Assembly: GCF_003112575.1 (NCBI RefSeq)
Contig: NZ_BEWC01000016.1
Location: 1 to 42,968, forward strand
Direction of reading: 5' to 3'
Source of the DNA: Streptomyces ardesiacus
GTDB taxonomy: Bacteria; Actinomycetota; Actinomycetes; Streptomycetales; Streptomycetaceae
DNA: 42,968 nucleotides
The translations under genes and the position numbers were made by a program. Below, piece after piece: positions 31,119 through 39,173 of this stretch. Position 1 is the stretch's first letter, and each line of letters begins with the position of its first letter. The notes below the pieces were generated by a model. The model saw nothing but the letters and a program-made list of their open reading frames with translations. It did no database searches and was not told where the DNA came from.

Positions 31119-32627
31119 ATGACAGGAGACTCGTCGGCCCCGGTGCCCGCCGCCACCGGGACGGTCACCACCGCCGTCCCCGCCCGCCTGGACCGGCTGC
31201 CCTGGTCGCGCTGGCACTGGATGATCGTCATCGGCCTGGGCACCGTCTGGATCCTGGACGGCCTGGAAGTCACGATCGTCGGCAACGTCGCGGGGCGCAT
31301 CGCCGAGAGCGGCAGCGGCCTGGACATCAGCTCCGCCCAGATCACCGGCCTCGCCGCCGCGCTCTACGTGGCGGGTGCCTGCTCGGGGGCGCTGTTCTTC
31401 GGCTGGCTGACCGACCGGCACGGCCGCAAGAAGCTGTTCATGATCACGCTGGTGGTCTATCTGGCGGCGACCGCGCTGACCGCGGTCTCCTTCGAGTCCT
31501 GGTGGTTCTTCCTCTTCCGCTTCCTGACCGGCTTCGGCATCGGCGGCGAGTACGCGGCGATCAACTCCGCGATCGACGAGCTGATCCCGTCCCACTACCG
31601 GGGCCGGGTCGACCTCATCATCAACGGCAGCTACTGGCTCGGCGCGATCGGCGGCGCCCTGCTGTCCATCGTGATGCTGGACACCGGCATCTTCGCCAAG
31701 GACGTCGGCTGGCGGCTCAGCTTCGCCCTCGGCGTCGTCCTGGGCCTGGGGGTGCTGCTGGTGCGGCGGCACGTGCCGGAGAGCCCACGCTGGCAGTTCA
31801 TCCACGGCCAGGGCGAGAAGGCCGACCGGCTCGTCGCCTCCGTGGAACGGCGGATCGAGCAGGAGAAGGGCGAGAAGCTGCCGCCGCCGGCCGGTGAGAT
31901 CACCATCCACCAGCGCAAGTCCATCGGCTTCGGCCTGATCGCCAAGACCGTCTTCGGCCGCTATCCGCGCCGCGCGGTCCTCGGCCTGTCCCTCTTCATC
32001 GGCCAGGCCTTCCTCTACAACGCGATCACCTTCGGCTTCGGCACGATCCTCATCACGTTCTTCGACGTGCCGACCGGCAGCACCGGCTACTACTTCGCCG
32101 TCATCGCCGCGGGCAACTTCTGCGGCCCGCTGCTGCTGGGCCACCTCTTCGACACGGTCGGCCGCCGGATCATGATCTCCGGCACCTACCTGCTCTCCGG
32201 CCTGCTGCTCTTCGGCACGGCCTGGCTCTTCGACCGGGGCTCGCTCACGGCGACGACGATGACGGCCTGCTGGTGCGTGGTGCTGTTCTTCGCCTCGGCG
32301 GGCGCGTCCAGCGCGTACCTGACCGTCTCCGAGATCTTCCCGATGGAGACCCGGGCCATGGCCATCGCCTTCTTCTACGCCCTCGGCACCGCCGCCGGCG
32401 GCATCAGCGGCCCGCTGCTCTTCGCCGACCTGACCGAGTCCGGCGTGGTCGGCGACACGGTCCTGGCCTTCCAGATCGGCGCCGGCCTGATGTGCGCGGC
32501 CGGCCTGGTGGCGGCGTTCCTCGCGGTGAAGGCGGAACGCCGCTCGCTGGAGGACATCGCGGAGCCGCTGTCGGCGGCGGCGCCGGAATCCTCCGGAACG
32601 ACCGGCTCCGGCGCGCGCACCGCGTAG
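31119..32627 (+). CDS. MFS transporter, sugar/acid:H+ symporter type
   Basis: A 502-residue protein with 12 membrane helices. Motif A GWLTDRHGRKK and its second-half copy GHLFDTVGRRI are present, as are GFGIGGEYAAINSAIDELIP and VPESPRW of the sugar porter and aromatic acid/H+ symporter families. The first helix GLGTVWILDGLEVTIVG has the acidic residues used for proton coupling. The likely role is uptake of a sugar or organic acid; the substrate is unknown. No ribosome site; an 8-bp hairpin ends at the ATG. The C-terminus is a short polar tail. Confidence 0.9.
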   Translation: MTGDSSAPVPAATGTVTTAVPARLDRLPWSRWHWMIVIGLGTVWILDGLEVTIVGNVAGRIAESGSGLDISSAQITGLAAALYVAGACSGALFFGWLTDRHGRKKLFMITLVVYLAATALTAVSFESWWFFLFRFLTGFGIGGEYAAINSAIDELIPSHYRGRVDLIINGSYWLGAIGGALLSIVMLDTGIFAKDVGWRLSFALGVVLGLGVLLVRRHVPESPRWQFIHGQGEKADRLVASVERRIEQEKGEKLPPPAGEITIHQRKSIGFGLIAKTVFGRYPRRAVLGLSLFIGQAFLYNAITFGFGTILITFFDVPTGSTGYYFAVIAAGNFCGPLLLGHLFDTVGRRIMISGTYLLSGLLLFGTAWLFDRGSLTATTMTACWCVVLFFASAGASSAYLTVSEIFPMETRAMAIAFFYALGTAAGGISGPLLFADLTESGVVGDTVLAFQIGAGLMCAAGLVAAFLAVKAERRSLEDIAEPLSAAAPESSGTTGSGARTA

Positions 32628-32668
32628 CGTCGCACCCGTCGACCCGGCACAGACGTCGAGGAGTCCCG

Positions 32669-33028
32669 ATGAGCATCCGCAGGATCGTCCCCAACATCCA
32701 CGTCGCGGCCGAGGAGCAGTGGACCACGAGCCGTGACTTCTACGGCCTGCTCGGTTTCGAGGAGGTCATGGACATGGGCTGGGTGACGACCCTGGCCTCC
32801 CCGTCCAACCCCACCGCCCAGATCAGCCTGTTCACCGAGGAGCGCACGGCGCCCGTCGTCCCCGACCTCAGCGTCGAGGTCGAGGACGTCGACGCCGTCT
32901 ACGAGCAGGTGGCGGCGTCGGGCGCCGAGATCGTACGGGAGCCGCGGGACGAGGAGTGGGGCGTACGGCGCTTCTTCGTCCGGGCCCCGGACGGCCGGGT
33001 GATCAACGTCCTGACCCACCTGACCTGA
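32669..33028 (+). CDS. VOC family (glyoxalase-like) protein
   Basis: A 119-residue single VOC module with paired beta-alpha-beta-beta-beta units: ATSRDFYGLLGFEEVMD-like first half and VYEQVAASGAEIVREPRDEEWGVRRFFVRAPDGRVINV second half. Members are metal-dependent lyases, dioxygenases or antibiotic-binding proteins. A terminal Asn in place of the usual metal-binding Glu (RVINVL) suggests a binding role or an altered metal site. GAGGAG lies five bases before ATG 32669. No operon partner is obvious. Confidence 0.85.
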   Translation: MSIRRIVPNIHVAAEEQWTTSRDFYGLLGFEEVMDMGWVTTLASPSNPTAQISLFTEERTAPVVPDLSVEVEDVDAVYEQVAASGAEIVREPRDEEWGVRRFFVRAPDGRVINVLTHLT

Positions 33029-33126
33029 GCAAACCTCCCGCCGGAACGGCCCCGGCGCCGCCCCGGCCGCCGGGGCACCCCGGTGCCGCCTGCCCGGGCC
33101 GCCTGTCGTCAGGGCCGCTCACTCGT

Positions 33127-33166
33127 GCCGTGCAGCCGTGCAGCCTTGCAGCCATGTAGCCGTGCA
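33127..33166 (+). repeat. 8-bp tandem repeat, five units
   Basis: GCCGTGCA repeated five times with one to two changes per unit. It lies in the 275-base gap between the VOC gene and the convergent small membrane gene; nothing else is seen there. Confidence 0.7.
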
Positions 33167-33303
33167 GTAGTGCCGTTCGGCCTGGTGGGTGCCTTCCTGG
33201 GGCGGCCGGCGGGGTCACTCGTCCGTGTCGCTCCCCGGGCGGCTCGCCCAGGCTGCCGTTCCCGTTCGTCCGGGCGGCTCGCTCGGCCGCCCGTCCGGGC
33301 CGG

Positions 33304-33606
33304 TCAGCCGCGGCGGTCGGCGACTGCCCAGGAGGCCAGGGCCACGGCGCCGGCGACGCCGAAGACGGCGGGCCAGGCGCCGACCTTCTTGGCCAGGGGG
33401 TGCGAGCCCGCGAACCCGGCGACGTACGCCGCCGTCAGCGCGCCCGCGGCCCTCCCGCCGGCCCGCGCCCGCCACTGCTGCGCGGCCACGGCCCCGGCGA
33501 CGGCGAGCACGGCCCCGCCGAGCTGCCGCTTCTTCGTCCAGCGGGCCACGCCGTAGCCGCCGACCAGACCGCCCGCGGCGACCACCGCGCTGGGAACCTT
33601 CGCCAT
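33304..33606 (-). CDS. Small Ala/Gly-rich membrane protein
   Basis: A 100-residue protein from ATG 33606, with AGGAGG seven bases upstream. It has three to four short hydrophobic helices rich in Ala, Gly and Val (6-23, 30-45, 57-70, 80-95) joined by Arg/Lys-rich loops (RWTKKRQLG, WRARAGGRAAG). No family recognised. The strong ribosome site and membrane pattern support it. It is divergent from the alpha/beta hydrolase. Confidence 0.75.
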   Translation of the reverse strand: MAKVPSAVVAAGGLVGGYGVARWTKKRQLGGAVLAVAGAVAAQQWRARAGGRAAGALTAAYVAGFAGSHPLAKKVGAWPAVFGVAGAVALASWAVADRRG

Positions 33607-33753
33607 GTCTGCCTCCTGCACCGCACCGAACCGACGTGTTCGCGTTCGAGGCTAATCCCCGCCCCCTTTCGGCCGAACACCGAGCCCTGATCGCGGCGCT
33701 CGCGGGTACGTGCCCGTTGAGGGGGAGGGCGACGAGCTCCGGAGGAAGAACCG

Positions 33754-34638
33754 ATGACCGCGCAACAACCCCGCACCTACGACCCGCCCCGCCGCCGTAC
33801 GGTCACCGTGGACGGCGCCCGCGTCGCCTGCTGGGAGTCGGGACCGCGCGGCGCCGAGCCCGTCCTGCTCCTGCACGGCTACCCCGCCGACCACCGCAGC
33901 TGGCGCCACCAGGTCCCGCCCCTGTCGGCCCGGCACCGGGTCGTCACCCCCGACCTCCTCGGCTGGGGCGCCTCCGACCGCCCCCTGCACCTGTCCTTCG
34001 ACTACGGCACGGAGGTCGCCCGGCTCGGCCGGCTCCTCGACGCGCTGGAGCTGGACTCGGTGAACCTGGCCGGCCACGACTACGGCGGCTTCCTCGCCCT
34101 CGGCTTCGCCCAGAGGCACCCCGCACGGGTGCGCAGGCTCGCGATCCTCAACAGCCGCGCCCAGGCCACCTTCACCCGCCGCTGGTACGCCGCCTTCAGC
34201 CTGCTCGGCCTCCTCGGCCGCACCCCCGCCCTGCGCCGCCCGGCGCTGCGCCTGCCCTACGCCCCCCTGCACCGCCGCGCCCTGGCCCCGCTCGTCCGCG
34301 CCGGACACCTGGAGCCCCGCGTCCTGGACGGCTACGTCGACTGGATGTCCACCCCCGAGGGACGGCGCTGGCTGCTCCACTACTTCGCCGACTACCGCAC
34401 CGCGCCCCGCCCCGAGCTGCGCCGCGGCCTGCGTGACATCGCCTGTCCGACGGCGGTCGTCTGGGGCCGCGCCGATCCGTACCTGAGCCCCGCGATCGCG
34501 ACCGAGCTGGCCGGGACCGTGCCCGGCGCCGACCTGACGCTGCTGGACGGCGCGGGCCACTGGGTGATGGACGAACGCCCCGACGCCGTGACGGATGCAC
34601 TGGGCCGACTGCTGGAACGAACCACGTCGATCGAGTGA
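33754..34638 (+). CDS. Alpha/beta hydrolase with Asp nucleophile
   Basis: A 294-residue enzyme. Oxyanion-hole HGYP (41-44), nucleophile elbow GHDYGG with Asp109, acid Asp241 (GRADPYLS) and His269 (GAGHWVMDERP). An Asp nucleophile points to epoxide hydrolase, haloalkane or fluoroacetate dehalogenase rather than an esterase. The WFT-type halide-binding Trp pair of dehalogenases is not clear; the residue after the nucleophile is Tyr, and epoxide hydrolase is a good alternative. GGAGG precedes the ATG. The next gene has its own promoter. Confidence 0.88.
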   Translation: MTAQQPRTYDPPRRRTVTVDGARVACWESGPRGAEPVLLLHGYPADHRSWRHQVPPLSARHRVVTPDLLGWGASDRPLHLSFDYGTEVARLGRLLDALELDSVNLAGHDYGGFLALGFAQRHPARVRRLAILNSRAQATFTRRWYAAFSLLGLLGRTPALRRPALRLPYAPLHRRALAPLVRAGHLEPRVLDGYVDWMSTPEGRRWLLHYFADYRTAPRPELRRGLRDIACPTAVVWGRADPYLSPAIATELAGTVPGADLTLLDGAGHWVMDERPDAVTDALGRLLERTTSIE

Positions 34639-34670
34639 GACGCAGGTCACAACACGGGCGCGCTCCGGCC

Positions 34671-34697
34671 TGTCACATCGCGCCGCCGGCATCCGTC
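34671..34697 (+). promoter_or_regulatory. ECF41-type sigma factor promoter
   Basis: TGTCACA (34671-34677), a 16-base spacer, then CGTC (34694-34697). This is the consensus described for ECF41 sigma factors (TGTCACA-N16-CGTC). It lies 50 bases before the carboxymuconolactone decarboxylase-family gene, the class of target that defines ECF41. No sigma gene is in the window, so control would be in trans. Confidence 0.75.
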
Positions 34698-34747
34698 GTA
34701 GCTGTGTACGACCAAGAAACCGGCAAGCCACGACGGAGGAATCCACC

Positions 34748-35218
34748 ATGGAAGCGCGTCTCAACGTGTTCGCCAGCCCGCTCGCGGGCAAGCTGCTGCG
34801 CCACATCAACTCCGCGGGCAAGGTCGTGAGCGACTCGACGCTCCCGGCCGCGACCCAGGAGCTGGTCAAGATCCGCGCCAGCCAGATCAACGGCTGCGGC
34901 TTCTGCCTCGACATGCACACCAAGGACGCCGCGAAGGCGGGGGAGACCTCGCTGCGCCTCAACCTCGTCGCCGCCTGGCGGGAGGCCAAGGTCTTCACCG
35001 ACGCGGAGCGCGCCGCCCTCGAACTGACCGAGCAGGGCACCCGCCTCGCCGACGGCGGCGGCGTCTCCGACGAGGTCTGGGCGAACGCGGCCCGGCACTA
35101 CGACGAGGAGCAGCTCACCGCCCTGGTCGGGCTGATCGCCGTCATCAACACCTACAACCGCCTGAACGTCATCACCCAGCAGCCCGCCGGCGACTACGAG
35201 CCGGGGATGTTCGGCTGA
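34748..35218 (+). CDS. Carboxymuconolactone decarboxylase/AhpD-like protein
   Basis: A 156-residue all-helical protein of the CMD family. The AhpD-type active site is visible: Cys50, Cys53 and His57 in INGCGFCLDMHTKDA, with the upstream acidic and helical KIRASQ. Such proteins act as alkylhydroperoxidases or disulfide relays, not true decarboxylases. Trp-containing LVAAWREAKVFTDAERAALELTE and the YNRLNV end are typical. GGAGG lies eight bases before ATG 34748. The ECF41-type promoter upstream suggests stress-regulated expression. Confidence 0.92.
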   Translation: MEARLNVFASPLAGKLLRHINSAGKVVSDSTLPAATQELVKIRASQINGCGFCLDMHTKDAAKAGETSLRLNLVAAWREAKVFTDAERAALELTEQGTRLADGGGVSDEVWANAARHYDEEQLTALVGLIAVINTYNRLNVITQQPAGDYEPGMFG

Positions 35219-35270
35219 AGCCGCCGGCTCCGGCCGGACATCCCCGCGCCCGGTCCCGCTCGCCCGCCGC

Positions 35271-36497
35271 TCAGCCGGCGTGCAGCAGGACCGGGAGCCG
35301 CTGGTGGCCGTTGCTGATCAGGGAGGGCACGGGCGGCAGCTCCTCGGCCGGATCGGCGAGCCGGATGTCCGGGAAGCGGCCGAAGAGGCTCTCCAGCGCG
35401 AGGGTCACCTCCATGCGGGCCAGCGGCGCGCCCAGGCAGAAGTGGACGCCGTGGCCGAAGGCGAGGTGCTCCTTGACGGTGCGGGTCGCGTCGAAGGTGT
35501 CGGCGTCCTCGTGCCAGTCCGGGTGCCGGTTGGCGGCGGCGTACGAGGCGAGGATGGCCTCCCCGCGGGCGATGGTCCGCCCGTCCGGCAGGGGGACGTC
35601 GGTGACCGCGAACCGCAGCGGCAGGTGCTTGACCGCCGGTTCGTGGCGCAGCGTCTCCTCCACCACGTCCCCCCAGGTGACGTCGCCCTTGCGGACCAGG
35701 GCGAGCTGGTCGGGGCGGGTCAGCAGGGTGTGCACGGCCTGGTCGATGACGTTGACGGTGGTCTCGTAACCGGCGCTGATCATCAGCAGCAGGGTGTCGC
35801 GCAGCTCCTCCGGCGAGAGGCGGTCGCCGTCCCCCTCGTCGTCCCGCGCGGAGATGAGCAGGGACGTCATGTCGTCGCCCGGCGTGGCGCGCTTGGCGGC
35901 GATGAGCTGGTCCAGGACCTCGTACAGCCGCTCGGTGTTGGCCTGGGCCTCGGCCTGGTCCAGGGTGGTGTCGAAGACGCCGTCCACGAGGGCACGGAAG
36001 CCCTCCCGGCGGTCCTCGGGCACGCCCATCAGGTGACCGATCACCGCGATGGGCAACGGGTAGGCCAACTCCTGGCGCAGATCGACCGGTTCACCCGCGG
36101 GAAGGGCCGCGAGCCGGTCGACGAGGCCGGTCACCATCTTCTCCACGGCGGGCCGCATCGCGGATATTCGGCGCGCGCTGAAGGCGGGCGCCACCAGCCG
36201 GCGCAGCTTGCGGTGGTTGGGGCCGTACGCGGTGAACATGTTCTCCACCGCCACCCACAGCGCCAGCGGCCAGGTGCCGACGACCTCGCCGTAGGCGGGC
36301 CAGTGCGCCCGGGCGTCCTTGGACACGTCGGGGCTGGTGAGCAACTGCTTGAGGAGGGCCGGGTCGCTGACCGACCAGGCCTCGACGCCGAGGACGTCCA
36401 CCCGGGTGGCCGGGCCGCGCTCGCGCAGGACGCGGTGCTCGGCGTGATGACCGGCGCCGGTGGGGTCGAGGACGAGGGCGGGCTGCTGGGTCGCCAT
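35271..36497 (-). CDS. Cytochrome P450, CYP154-like
   Basis: A 408-residue soluble P450. The I-helix oxygen-binding SAGYETT (241-247), ExxR (Glu281-Arg284 in EETLR) and heme loop FGHGVHFCLG with Cys354 are all intact, so it should be catalytically competent. It most resembles the CYP154A group. It is the last gene of the conservon, 11 bases after the CYP157-like gene, with AAGGAG eight bases upstream. In S. coelicolor, CYP157A1 and CYP154A1 are, from memory, paired in the same way. It needs a ferredoxin and reductase from elsewhere. Substrate unknown. Confidence 0.93.
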   Translation of the reverse strand: MATQQPALVLDPTGAGHHAEHRVLRERGPATRVDVLGVEAWSVSDPALLKQLLTSPDVSKDARAHWPAYGEVVGTWPLALWVAVENMFTAYGPNHRKLRRLVAPAFSARRISAMRPAVEKMVTGLVDRLAALPAGEPVDLRQELAYPLPIAVIGHLMGVPEDRREGFRALVDGVFDTTLDQAEAQANTERLYEVLDQLIAAKRATPGDDMTSLLISARDDEGDGDRLSPEELRDTLLLMISAGYETTVNVIDQAVHTLLTRPDQLALVRKGDVTWGDVVEETLRHEPAVKHLPLRFAVTDVPLPDGRTIARGEAILASYAAANRHPDWHEDADTFDATRTVKEHLAFGHGVHFCLGAPLARMEVTLALESLFGRFPDIRLADPAEELPPVPSLISNGHQRLPVLLHAG

Positions 36498-36508
36498 GAC
36501 CTGGCTCC

Positions 36509-37741
36509 TTAGTATGCGGCGGGCTGTACGACGGGGAAGGTGACGGGCAGGGATTCGAGGGCGCGGTGGAACGGGCCGGGCCGCCAGGTCAGTTCGGCGA
36601 ACGGGCGGGCCAGGTCCGTCTCCGGCAGCGCGTCCAGGAGGTGGGTGACCGCGGTCTCGGCGATCAGGTAGGCGTGCGAGCGGGCGGGGCAGGTGTGCGG
36701 TCCGGCGCTCCACGCCAGGTGGGCGCGGTTGCCGCCGAGCCCACCCGCGGGCACGCCCTCGGTGAGGGCCGGGTCGTTGTTCGCGGCCGACATCGAGATC
36801 ACCACCGGCTGGTCGGCCGGCAGCAGCACGCCCTCCACGTCGATGGGGTACGGCGGGTAGGAGATGCAGTAGTTGGCCATCGGCGGGTCGGTGTAGAGGA
36901 CGGCGTCGAGGGCGTCGCGCACCGTGGAGAGCCCCGCGTGCAGATCGGCGGAGAACTCCTCGTCGGTGAGGATCTTCAGGATCGTGTTGCTGATCAGGTT
37001 GGTCAGCGGCTCGATCCCGGCGCCGTAGAGCGTGACGAGCTGGTGGCTCATCTCCTCGTCGCTCAGTTCGGCGGGGTGCAGGGCCAGCCGGGAGGTGATG
37101 TCGTCGCCGGGGTGGGCCCGGCGCAGGGCCACCAGGTCGGACACGGCGCGGGCGAGGATCACGTTGCCCTGGTCGGCGTCGGTGGTGTCGAAGATCTTCG
37201 CCATGCCGTCGGCGATGCGCTGCCCGATCTCGTCCGGGCAGCCCAGCAGCGCGCTGAGCACGCTGAAGGCGATCGGGAACGAGTACTGGGTGAGCAGGTC
37301 CGCCGAACCGGCCGTGCGGAACCCGTCGATGGCGCCGTCGGCGACCTTCTCGACGAGGGCGCGCAGCCCGTGCTGGTCGACCCGGTCGATGGCGTGGGTG
37401 TTGGCCGCCCGGTAGCGGGCGTGCTCGGCGCCGCCCGAACGCAGCGCGTTGGGCCGCCACTCCATCATCGGCCGCACCGGACAGGTCGCCGGGATCAGCT
37501 TCTCCCAGGCCCGCGGGTCGGCCGGGAAGTGCAGCGGGTCGTTGAGGATGCGGCGGGCCTGGTAGTAGCCGATCACCAGGGTCGCGGGGACGCCGGGCGC
37601 CAGGTCGACCGGGACGAGCGGGCCGTGGGTGCGGCGCATGCTCCGGTAGGCGGCGTGCGGGTCGGCGGCGAACTCCGGTGAATACAGGGCGATACGGCCC
37701 GCGGGACTCGTCGGCACGGGCTCGGCGGGGGGCGGCGTCAT
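36509..37741 (-). CDS. Cytochrome P450, CYP157-like, lacks ExxR
   Basis: A 410-residue P450-fold protein. The heme ligand Cys351 lies in SAGPHTCPARSHA, where Pro replaces the usual Gly/Leu after Cys and Trp replaces the usual Phe of the FxxG loop. The K-helix ExxR is replaced by Asp279-Ala-Val-Leu282 (LDAVLYTDPP). The I-helix reads GAGIEPLTN, with Pro instead of the Thr pair. Loss of ExxR is a known oddity of CYP157 proteins. It may have altered chemistry or a regulatory role. Its ATG overlaps the cvnD stop (ATGA), with GGAG upstream. Confidence 0.9.
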   Translation of the reverse strand: MTPPPAEPVPTSPAGRIALYSPEFAADPHAAYRSMRRTHGPLVPVDLAPGVPATLVIGYYQARRILNDPLHFPADPRAWEKLIPATCPVRPMMEWRPNALRSGGAEHARYRAANTHAIDRVDQHGLRALVEKVADGAIDGFRTAGSADLLTQYSFPIAFSVLSALLGCPDEIGQRIADGMAKIFDTTDADQGNVILARAVSDLVALRRAHPGDDITSRLALHPAELSDEEMSHQLVTLYGAGIEPLTNLISNTILKILTDEEFSADLHAGLSTVRDALDAVLYTDPPMANYCISYPPYPIDVEGVLLPADQPVVISMSAANNDPALTEGVPAGGLGGNRAHLAWSAGPHTCPARSHAYLIAETAVTHLLDALPETDLARPFAELTWRPGPFHRALESLPVTFPVVQPAAY

Positions 37742-38403
37742 CGGCGGGACTCCAGGAGGGCGGCTGAACGGTGCTCGGTGAGGTACTCGGTGAGCGTGAT
37801 CAGGGCGTGCAGGGAGGAGGTGCGGTCGCGGGCGTCGCAGTGCGTCAGGGGCGTCTGCGGCTCCAGGGCCAGCGCCTCGCGCAGTTCGGCCTCGGGATAA
37901 CTCGGCGCTCCCGGGAAGGTGTTGATGGCGACGGCGTAGGGGATGCCGGCGCTGTCGAGCAGGCCGAGGGCGTCGTGCGAGGCGTCCAGGTCGCGGGTGT
38001 CGGCCAGGACGAGACAGCCGAGGGCGCCCTCCGCCAGGTCCTCCCACAGCGGCTGGAACCGGGACTGGCCCGGCAGCCCGAACAGGTACAGGGCGATCCG
38101 GCCGCCGGCCATGTGGATGCGGCCGAAGTCCATCGCCACGGTGGTCGTCGTCTTGTGCGGGGTGCCGCGCAGATCGTCCACACCGGCGCTGGCCTGCGTG
38201 ATCGGCTCCTCCATCCGCAGCGGCCGCACCTCCGAGACGCTGCCGATCAGGGTCGTCTTGCCCACGCCGAAACCGCCCGCGACCACGATCTTGGCGGACC
38301 GGGTCACCGTGGCGGGGACGTAGGTGACGGACGGGTCGGCACGGTCGGCGCCCTCGGCCCCGGCGGACCCGTCGGTCCGGTCAGACCATGGAGCGAAGTC
38401 CAC
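37738..38403 (-). CDS. cvnD: Conservon GTPase CvnD
   Basis: A 221-residue small GTPase related to MglA/Ras. The P-loop GGFGVGKTT is at 43-51; DLRGTPHKTTTTVAMDFGRI is switch-like; LFGLPGQSRF replaces the DxxG motif; AINTFPGA stands for NKxD. The first 35 residues are a polar Ser/Asp-rich tail. GTG 38403 has GGAGG inside the end of cvnC; the two genes overlap by 23 bases. In conservons CvnD binds GTP and interacts with the CvnA kinase and CvnB at the membrane, in a eukaryote-like G-protein system. Confidence 0.93.
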   Translation of the reverse strand: MDFAPWSDRTDGSAGAEGADRADPSVTYVPATVTRSAKIVVAGGFGVGKTTLIGSVSEVRPLRMEEPITQASAGVDDLRGTPHKTTTTVAMDFGRIHMAGGRIALYLFGLPGQSRFQPLWEDLAEGALGCLVLADTRDLDASHDALGLLDSAGIPYAVAINTFPGAPSYPEAELREALALEPQTPLTHCDARDRTSSLHALITLTEYLTEHRSAALLESRR

Positions 38404-38734
38404 GGAGTACCTCCTGCAGCAGGTCGAAGTCGGGCTGGTCGTCGATCGCGGCGACCGGGCTGGCGAGGTGGCCGGAGTCCATCAGCGAGGAGACGAGGAT
38501 GCGCACCGTCGAGGGCGGCAGCTCCAGCGCGGCGGCGATGTCGGCGACGGCCAGGCCGCCGTCCGCGCCGGCGAACAGCCGCATCACCCGCCGGGCGTCC
38601 GGGCCGAGGGCGTCCGTGGGGCCGGTCGCGGCGATGACCACGCTCTCCAGGCGCACGTCCTCGCGCGCACGGGTCCGGCCCCCCGTGCGGACGTAGGGCC
38701 GGACCATGTCGGGGTCGCGCCGCGGTCCGCTCAT
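38381..38734 (-). CDS. cvnC: Conservon protein CvnC (DUF742)
   Basis: A 117-residue DUF742 protein. VRPYVRTGGRTR (11-22) is the family signature; residues 62-92 look like a winged-helix (LAVADIAAALELPPSTVRIL), and FDLLQEVLRGLRSMV ends it. Its ATG overlaps the cvnB stop as ATGA, and its end overlaps cvnD, so translation is coupled in both directions. It is probably an adaptor or DNA-binding partner within the conservon complex. Confidence 0.93.
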   Translation of the reverse strand: MSGPRRDPDMVRPYVRTGGRTRAREDVRLESVVIAATGPTDALGPDARRVMRLFAGADGGLAVADIAAALELPPSTVRILVSSLMDSGHLASPVAAIDDQPDFDLLQEVLRGLRSMV

Positions 38735-39171
38735 ACCGGTGAGCCGCCGTCCGCGGCCGTCACCCGCGCCTGGACCGGCACGCGTTCCTCGGTGGCCAGC
38801 TCGTGCCCCACGCGGGTGGCCAGCCGCACCATGTGGTGCGAGATCAGGCCGACGTCGGCGTCGGGGCCGGTCGTGCACACCGACAGCATGGTGTTCTTCG
38901 CGGCGGTGGTCGTCAGCCCGATGCAGCCGACCGACTCGATCAGCAACTGCCGCATCCCGCCGCCGCCCGTGAACTCGTCCCAGGCCTTGCCCGCCGCGCG
39001 CAGCGCCGCCGTCAACGCGGCGAACTTCTCCCCGTCGTCCTGGCCGATCGTCTCGGTACGGGCCTTCAGCAGACCGTCGCTGCTCATCAGCACGGCGTAC
39101 CGGACGCCCTCGACGCTGCCGAGTTCCTGGTCCAGCAGCCAGCCCAGGCTGTTGGTGTGTGTGTCTTGCAC
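38731..39171 (-). CDS. cvnB: Conservon protein CvnB (Roadblock/LC7)
   Basis: A 146-residue Roadblock/LC7 protein, starting at GTG 39171 with AAGGA upstream. The family core LGWLLDQELGSVEGVRYAVLMSSDGLL is at the N-terminus, and the second half has GMRQLLIESVGCIGLTTT. Family members act as regulators or activating partners of MglA-type GTPases, here CvnD. Its stop overlaps the cvnC start, and it begins two bases after the cvnA stop. Confidence 0.94.
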   Translation of the reverse strand: MQDTHTNSLGWLLDQELGSVEGVRYAVLMSSDGLLKARTETIGQDDGEKFAALTAALRAAGKAWDEFTGGGGMRQLLIESVGCIGLTTTAAKNTMLSVCTTGPDADVGLISHHMVRLATRVGHELATEERVPVQARVTAADGGSPV

Positions 39172-39173
39172 GA

